Shown piece by piece: positions 60,051 to 64,000 of a DNA stretch of 64,000 bases. The notes beneath the pieces were generated by a model that ran no database searches, had not been told where the DNA came from, and saw only the letters and a list, made by a program, of their open reading frames with translations. The translations under genes were made by a program, and so were the position numbers. Numbering within the stretch: position 1 is the stretch's first letter; the number at the start of each line of letters is the position of its first letter. The stretch is from Firm-07 sp045532805 (GTDB lineage: Bacteria > Bacillota > Clostridia > Oscillospirales > CAG-272), in contig JAZSGQ010000037.1 in NCBI GenBank assembly GCA_045532805.1, positions 1 to 64,000 on the forward strand, written 5' to 3'.

Positions 60051-60623
60051 TTAGCCGACGATCTCGCCGTACACCTCGCCAAATGCGGCGGCGGCGTTGC
60101 ACTCGTCGGTGTCAATGTGCATAGCAAGGGCAAACTTGTCGGAAACGCGTACCACAACGTCGTCAAAGATCAGGGGACGTGCGGTGTCCAGCTTCACCTT
60201 TACGATCTGCTTGTCGGCAACACCAAGATTTGCGGCGTCTGCCACGGTCATGTGAATGTGGCGCTTGGCAACGATCGTGCCCTCTGCCATATCAACCTCA
60301 CCTGCAGGGCCCACGAGTTTGAGACCGGGCGTACCTGCCACGTCACCGCTCTCACGAACGGGCACTGCCTTAAGGCCCAGTGCTCTTGCATCGGTAAAGG
60401 AAAGTTCTACCTGATCGGCAGGACGGAAGGGACCAAGGATCGTGACGGCAAGTTCACCCTTGGGGCCAACGAGCTTCACGCGCTCCTCACAAGCGTACTG
60501 ACCGGGCTGGGAAAGATCCTTCTTGTTGTGCAACTCTGCATCTGCGCCGAAAAGCGTAGCAAAGGTTTCGGCAGTCACGTGAATGTGACGGGCCGAGGTT
60601 TCCACCAAAAACTTCTTATCCAT
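60051..60623 (-). CDS. PduL-type phosphate acyltransferase
   Basis: A 190-residue protein starting MDKKFLVETSARHIHV after GAGGTG; the upstream in-frame extension is not supported. Two PduL-like halves: SARHIHVTAETFATLFG and VAKRHIHMTVADAANLG, each with the His-x-His zinc ligands, plus GPFRPADQVELSFTD. It converts acyl-CoA and phosphate to acyl phosphate, probably acetyl-CoA to acetyl phosphate. There is no microcompartment gene near, so it is likely a housekeeping phosphotransacylase. Confidence 0.9.
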   Translation of the reverse strand: MDKKFLVETSARHIHVTAETFATLFGADAELHNKKDLSQPGQYACEERVKLVGPKGELAVTILGPFRPADQVELSFTDARALGLKAVPVRESGDVAGTPGLKLVGPAGEVDMAEGTIVAKRHIHMTVADAANLGVADKQIVKVKLDTARPLIFDDVVVRVSDKFALAMHIDTDECNAAAAFGEVYGEIVG

Positions 60624-60766
60624 ACTTCTATGCACCTCTTGTATCGAATATTTCGTGAAAAAATTCACGTACAAAGTAATTATATCATAAAAGACCGCAT
60701 TTGTAAATGCAAAAAACGAAGAATTATGGGAATAATAAGAAGAAAACGAAAGGAAGCGTTAGCATA

Positions 60767-61450
60767 ATGGAGGAACAAGAGAAAAAAACAGGCAACGAAA
60801 AACTCGATGAGATCGTGGAAAGCGGTGGCATCACCGCAGGACGGGAGGGCAATGCGATCCATTGCCTTTCGATCATCGGACAGATCGAGGGACACTATAT
60901 CCTGGGGGACAATCAGAAAGCCACCAAATACGAGCACCTGATCCCCCTGCTCGTATCCATTGAGGAAAACCCCGACGTCAAAGGGCTTTTGGTGGTGCTC
61001 AATACCATGGGCGGTGACGTGGAGGCGGGGCTTGCACTCGCGGAAATGATCGCCTCGATGCAAAAACCTACGGTCTCTCTGGTGCTCGGCGGCGGCCACT
61101 CCATCGGTGTACCGCTTGCCGTCGCGGCGAAGCGCTCCTTCATCGTGCCCAGCGCCACCATGACGATCCACCCTGTCCGTACCACGGGCCTTGTCGTGGG
61201 CGTGCCCCAGACCTTCCGCTATTTTCGGGAGATGCAGTCGCGCATCGTGGATTTCATCTGCCGCAACTCGCGCGTCAGCAAGGAAAAGATCGAGGAACTG
61301 ATGATGACCCCCGATATGCTTGCCACCGACGTCGGCTCCATCATCGACGGCAACGAGGCCGTAAGGTACGGCATCATCGACGAGGTCGGCGGCCTCAGTG
61401 CCGCCCTCCGGGCCCTGCGCAACATGGCCGAAGAAACCCCCGACAAATAA
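60767..61450 (+). CDS. ClpP-fold serine protease (TepA-like)
   Basis: A 227-residue protein starting MEEQEKKTGNEKLDEIV after AAAGGAA; an upstream frame is not supported. A ClpP core holds VLNTMGGDVEAGLALAEMI, GGGHSIGVPLAVAA with the catalytic Ser, TMTIHPV with the His and a late GIIDEVGG. It lacks a signal peptide. TepA-type proteins act in secretion or membrane protein quality control. It is a single gene followed by a terminator. Confidence 0.85.
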   Translation: MEEQEKKTGNEKLDEIVESGGITAGREGNAIHCLSIIGQIEGHYILGDNQKATKYEHLIPLLVSIEENPDVKGLLVVLNTMGGDVEAGLALAEMIASMQKPTVSLVLGGGHSIGVPLAVAAKRSFIVPSATMTIHPVRTTGLVVGVPQTFRYFREMQSRIVDFICRNSRVSKEKIEELMMTPDMLATDVGSIIDGNEAVRYGIIDEVGGLSAALRALRNMAEETPDK

Positions 61451-61460
61451 CTCGCAAATG

Positions 61461-61490
61461 AAAACGGGCGGCCAAAAGCCGCCCGTTTTG
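61461..61490. terminator. Bidirectional terminator, TepA-like/DeoR
   Basis: AAAACGGGCGGC pairs with GCCGCCCGTTTT around CAAAA, between convergent genes. Confidence 0.9.
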
Positions 61491-61493
61491 TGT

Positions 61494-62204
61494 CTATTTG
61501 TTTTTCCCCGTGTTGGTGATGATGCCGTCCAGATCGTCCTTGGTGCAAAGCGTTTTGAAATACGTGCGCCCAATCTTGTTTTGATCCACCAGCAAGAATT
61601 TTTTTCTGGCATGCGTGATCATGATACGGCGAATGGAGTTTTCCAAAATGGAATTGTCTGTGACCAGACCGTCTTCCGACACACCGCGCGAGGAGAAAAA
61701 CGCAACGTCTGCGTTGTATTGTTGTAGCGTTCGCTCCGCATCACTGCTCACGTAAGCAAAGGATTCCTCGGTCAACTCGCCGCCCGTGCAGATCGTACGG
61801 ATCCCCATAGCGGCGGCATCGAGGGCGGTTTTTGCGCCGTTGGTGATGAGCAAAATGTTTTTGAACGTGGCAAGATGCGGCAAAAGATGATACGCGGTGG
61901 TGGAGGCGTCCAGCATCACCACGTCGCCCTCGTGTACGTACTGAATGGCCTTCAGCGCAATGGCCTTTTTCTCCTCGTTATATTCGTGCTGACGCACAAA
62001 AAGCGGTATGCGTTGATCGGCGTATTTCGACTTCAGGCGTACCGTGCCGCGGTGACAGGTGACCACGTCCTTTTCCTTTAAGGTTGCCACGTCGCGGCGG
62101 ACAGTGGGCTCGCTGACAAACAGTTGTTCCGCCAGTTCACGCACGGTATACGCGCGCCCCGCCAACAGTTTGAGATAGGTCTCTTCTCGATTATAAATAG
62201 ACAT
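61494..62204 (-). CDS. DeoR-family transcriptional regulator
   Basis: A 236-residue protein starting MSIYNREETYLKLLAG with AAAGG 8 bases upstream; starting two codons earlier is possible. The N-terminal HTH (VRELAEQLFVSEPTVRRDVATL) precedes the sugar-binding fold with MLDASTTAYHLLPHL and ITNGAKTALDAAAMG. DeoR regulators sense sugar phosphates. It is divergent from the glycerol-1-phosphate dehydrogenase gene, so that gene is the likely target. Confidence 0.93.
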   Translation of the reverse strand: MSIYNREETYLKLLAGRAYTVRELAEQLFVSEPTVRRDVATLKEKDVVTCHRGTVRLKSKYADQRIPLFVRQHEYNEEKKAIALKAIQYVHEGDVVMLDASTTAYHLLPHLATFKNILLITNGAKTALDAAAMGIRTICTGGELTEESFAYVSSDAERTLQQYNADVAFFSSRGVSEDGLVTDNSILENSIRRIMITHARKKFLLVDQNKIGRTYFKTLCTKDDLDGIITNTGKNK

Positions 62205-62280
62205 ACGCATCACCTTTCGATCATTTTCACTCATTATTATAATCATTTTATGCGCATATTGTCAATAGTATTTGAAAATA

Positions 62281-62309
62281 TTGATTATTTCTACCGCATT
62301 TGCTATACT
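62281..62309 (+). promoter_or_regulatory. Promoter of the glycerol-1-phosphate dehydrogenase gene
   Basis: TTGATT and TATACT, 17 bases apart, 32 bases before the start. The surrounding AT-rich sequence (62220-62340) probably contains DeoR sites, but none could be fixed. Confidence 0.75.
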
Positions 62310-62340
62310 AAAATCACATAACAACAAGGAGGATGGCCCT

Positions 62341-63669
62341 ATGAAACAAACATATACCATTCACGAAACGGATTGCCAATGCGGCAGACCGCACAAGGCA
62401 AACGTCAAGGATACGATCATTCGCAAAGGCGCGATCGCCGAGTTGCCCGCACTCGTCAAGAAATACGGTGCCACGCGCGCATTCGTGATCGCGGACGTCA
62501 ACACCTATCCCATCGCAGGTGATAAGATCTGCTCCCTCTTGGAGGCAAACGGCATTCCCTGCTCCAAGCACGTGTTCCCCGACAAGCGACTGATTCCCAA
62601 CGAGCGCACAGTCGGCTCCCTTATGTTGCACTTTGACAACAAGGCGGATATCGTGATCGCCATCGGCTCGGGCGTCATCAACGACACCAGCAAGATCCTG
62701 GCCGCCATTGCCAAGATCCCCTATATCATCGTTGCCTCCGCCGCATATATGGACGGCTATGCCGCAGGCACCTCCTCCATGGAGGTAGACGGCGTAAAGG
62801 CCACCGTGCAATCCAAATCCCCCGACGCGATCGTGGGCGATATCGACATTCTGAACGGCGCGCCCGTCCACATGGCCAAGGCAGGCCTTGGCGATATGCT
62901 GGCCAAGTACGTCAGCATCTGCGAGTGGCGCTTGTCCAATCTGATCAACGGCGAATACTACTGCGAGGACGTAGCGGAATTCACGCGCACCACGTTGCGC
63001 AACTGCGTGAACAACGCAAGCGGTCTGCTCCAAAAGGACGAGAACGCTATGAAAGCACTGTTCGGCGGCCTTGTGGATTGCGGCACGGCCATGGACTATG
63101 CGGGTTGCTCCAGACCCGGCGGCGGCATCGAGCATTACTTCTCTCACCTCTGGGATATGAGAGGCATCGAGTTTGGCACGCCCACCTCCTCTCACGGTAT
63201 GCAGGTCACGATCGGCACGCTCTACACCATCAAGTTGTTCCACGCTCTCAAGAAGATCACCCCCAACAAGGAAAAAGCACTGGCCTGGGCGCGTGCATTC
63301 GACTTTGCGGATTGGAGCAACAAACTGACGGCATTTGTCGGCAAGGGCGCGGACACCATGATCAAACTGGAGGCCAAGGAGCGCAAATACGACCTTGAAA
63401 AGCATAGCCGCCGACTGGATGTGATCTTGGAGAAGTGGGATGAGATCCTGCAGATCATCGACGAGGAGATTCCCTCCATGGAGGCGTTCGAGGACATTTT
63501 GAACACCATCGAGGGCCCCAAGTCGATTGAGGACATCGGCCTTGACAAGAGCGTTTTGCCCATGACCTTTATGGCCACCAAGGATATCCGCGACAAGTAC
63601 ATTCTGTCCCGTCTTGCATGGGACCTCGGTGTTCTGGAAGAGTTGGCAGACACACTCGTACAGGACTGA
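62341..63669 (+). CDS. Glycerol-1-phosphate dehydrogenase (AraM/EgsA-type)
   Basis: A 442-residue protein starting MKQTYTIHETDCQC after AAGGAGG. The iron-alcohol-dehydrogenase fold shows IAIGSGVINDTSKILA, VASAAYMDGYAAGTS and the metal-binding region PGGGIEHYFSHLWD followed by SSHGMQVTIG with conserved histidines. It reduces dihydroxyacetone phosphate to sn-glycerol-1-phosphate in AraM-type enzymes. In bacteria the product use is unsettled. It is controlled by the divergent DeoR gene. Confidence 0.88.
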   Translation: MKQTYTIHETDCQCGRPHKANVKDTIIRKGAIAELPALVKKYGATRAFVIADVNTYPIAGDKICSLLEANGIPCSKHVFPDKRLIPNERTVGSLMLHFDNKADIVIAIGSGVINDTSKILAAIAKIPYIIVASAAYMDGYAAGTSSMEVDGVKATVQSKSPDAIVGDIDILNGAPVHMAKAGLGDMLAKYVSICEWRLSNLINGEYYCEDVAEFTRTTLRNCVNNASGLLQKDENAMKALFGGLVDCGTAMDYAGCSRPGGGIEHYFSHLWDMRGIEFGTPTSSHGMQVTIGTLYTIKLFHALKKITPNKEKALAWARAFDFADWSNKLTAFVGKGADTMIKLEAKERKYDLEKHSRRLDVILEKWDEILQIIDEEIPSMEAFEDILNTIEGPKSIEDIGLDKSVLPMTFMATKDIRDKYILSRLAWDLGVLEELADTLVQD

Positions 63670-63676
63670 TGTACAT

Positions 63677-63722
63677 AAACAAAACCGACCAAACGGCGTG
63701 CCGTTTGGTCGGTTTTGTTTTT
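63677..63722. terminator. Terminator after the glycerol-1-phosphate dehydrogenase gene
   Basis: AAAACCGACCAAACGGC pairs with GCCGTTTGGTCGGTTTT, a long perfect stem with T-run; it also serves the minus-strand gene downstream. Confidence 0.92.
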
Positions 63723-64000
63723 TATTCGCAGAACACCGTGCCCTGCGTCCAGGCGTCCATCGTGGGGATCTCAACGATGTAATCGTCACCCTCAAGGCGT
63801 GCGGTCAACTCCTGCGTCGGCAGGTACTGCGACACGAACACGAAGCGCTCCCCCTTCGGGTTATGGATCTTCAAGCGCGCATCCTCGCACTTGCCGATCT
63901 CGGCGTTGGTCACGCTCACGCAGACGAGTTTGCCCTCGGTGTCCACACGCTCGTGGAGCAAAAGTTGATGCGCACCAAGCGAGCGTGCAGGGATCTTCTC
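63722..64000 (-). CDS. C-terminal part of an unrecognised protein (cut by window edge)
   Basis: The frame is open from the window end to the stop at 63722, giving about 92 C-terminal residues. The visible end (VSVTNAEIGKCEDARLKI, FVFVSQYLPTQELTARL, DYIVEIPTMDAWTQGTVFCE) looks like a beta-sandwich C-terminal domain such as those ending glycosidases. I cannot assign a family. Confidence 0.55.
   Translation of the reverse strand, partial: EKIPARSLGAHQLLLHERVDTEGKLVCVSVTNAEIGKCEDARLKIHNPKGERFVFVSQYLPTQELTARLEGDDYIVEIPTMDAWTQGTVFCE

Noticed and set aside
58259..60124. Long plus-strand frame opposite the GGGtGRT and NifU-like genes
   Set aside because: Shadow; the minus-strand genes have clear motifs, ribosome sites and intergenic spacing.
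1..64000. CRISPR array
   Set aside because: No regularly spaced identical repeats with unique spacers were seen; the repeats found are direct, REP-like or tRNA-derived.

Overview
The window looks like a chromosomal piece of an anaerobic, low-cell-wall-complexity Firmicute of the class Clostridia (gut-type, GC-rich by the look of its core genes). The basis is the set of core genes: Rex, HPr kinase, RecA-RecX, an anaerobic (glycyl-radical) ribonucleotide reductase, a lysine riboswitch on dapA, a SepF-YggT-YlmH division cluster, and the paired GGGtGRT and NifU-like scaffold proteins typical of Clostridia. I cannot name the genus from the sequence alone.

Layout. 1-5.7 kb (mostly minus strand): a partial DnaD-like gene, rex, a non-coding stretch with seven DnaA-box-like 9-mers, then tsaD-rimI-LMW phosphatase-lipoprotein-dCMP deaminase and a parvulin-type foldase lipoprotein. 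5.9-9.1 kb (plus): hprK-galK-membrane protein-rlmH. 9.1-13.8 kb (minus): recX-recA and nrdG-nrdD. 14.2-18.1 kb (plus): NUDIX, MFS, GDPD and EamA genes, overlapping end to end. 18.1-20.1 kb (minus): riboswitch-dapA-dapB, where dapB carries an in-frame TAA. 20.2-32.1 kb (plus): queA, miaA, division genes, ileS, lspA, rluD-like and two HAD phosphatases, then secG on minus.

32.55-35.5 kb is accessory DNA at a tRNA-Ser(UGA) locus. It holds degenerate tRNA-Ser copies, a barnase-type toxin with a MuF-like N-terminus and its barstar antitoxin, an excisionase-like HTH protein and a truncated mmcQ. 35.6-42.5 kb is a host sugar-use region (GH20-like, AraC regulator, GH4, TIM-barrel isomerase) plus a small HTH/zinc-ribbon module with paired operators.

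42.96-58.37 kb is an AT-rich integrated element of about 15.4 kb. It is bounded by an exact 48-bp direct repeat that lies inside the 3' end of the GGGtGRT gene, and a tyrosine integrase sits next to the right-hand repeat. Its cargo is largely defence-like: an AAA/TOPRIM OLD-type protein, a complete R-M system with controller protein, an Nhi-like nuclease-helicase and a PIN/zinc-ribbon protein. A second set looks like replication functions: a very divergent family-A-polymerase-like protein, a DUF669-like protein, a serine recombinase, a DUF4314 protein and a pair of distant paralogues of unknown role. No conjugation or capsid genes are visible, so it is probably a mobilisable or satellite-like defence island. 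The polymerase-like gene is the best candidate for something undescribed.

58.3-64 kb returns to host genes: GGGtGRT, NifU-like scaffold, PduL-type phosphotransacylase, ClpP/TepA-like protease, a DeoR regulator divergent from a glycerol-1-phosphate dehydrogenase, and a partial gene at the window edge.
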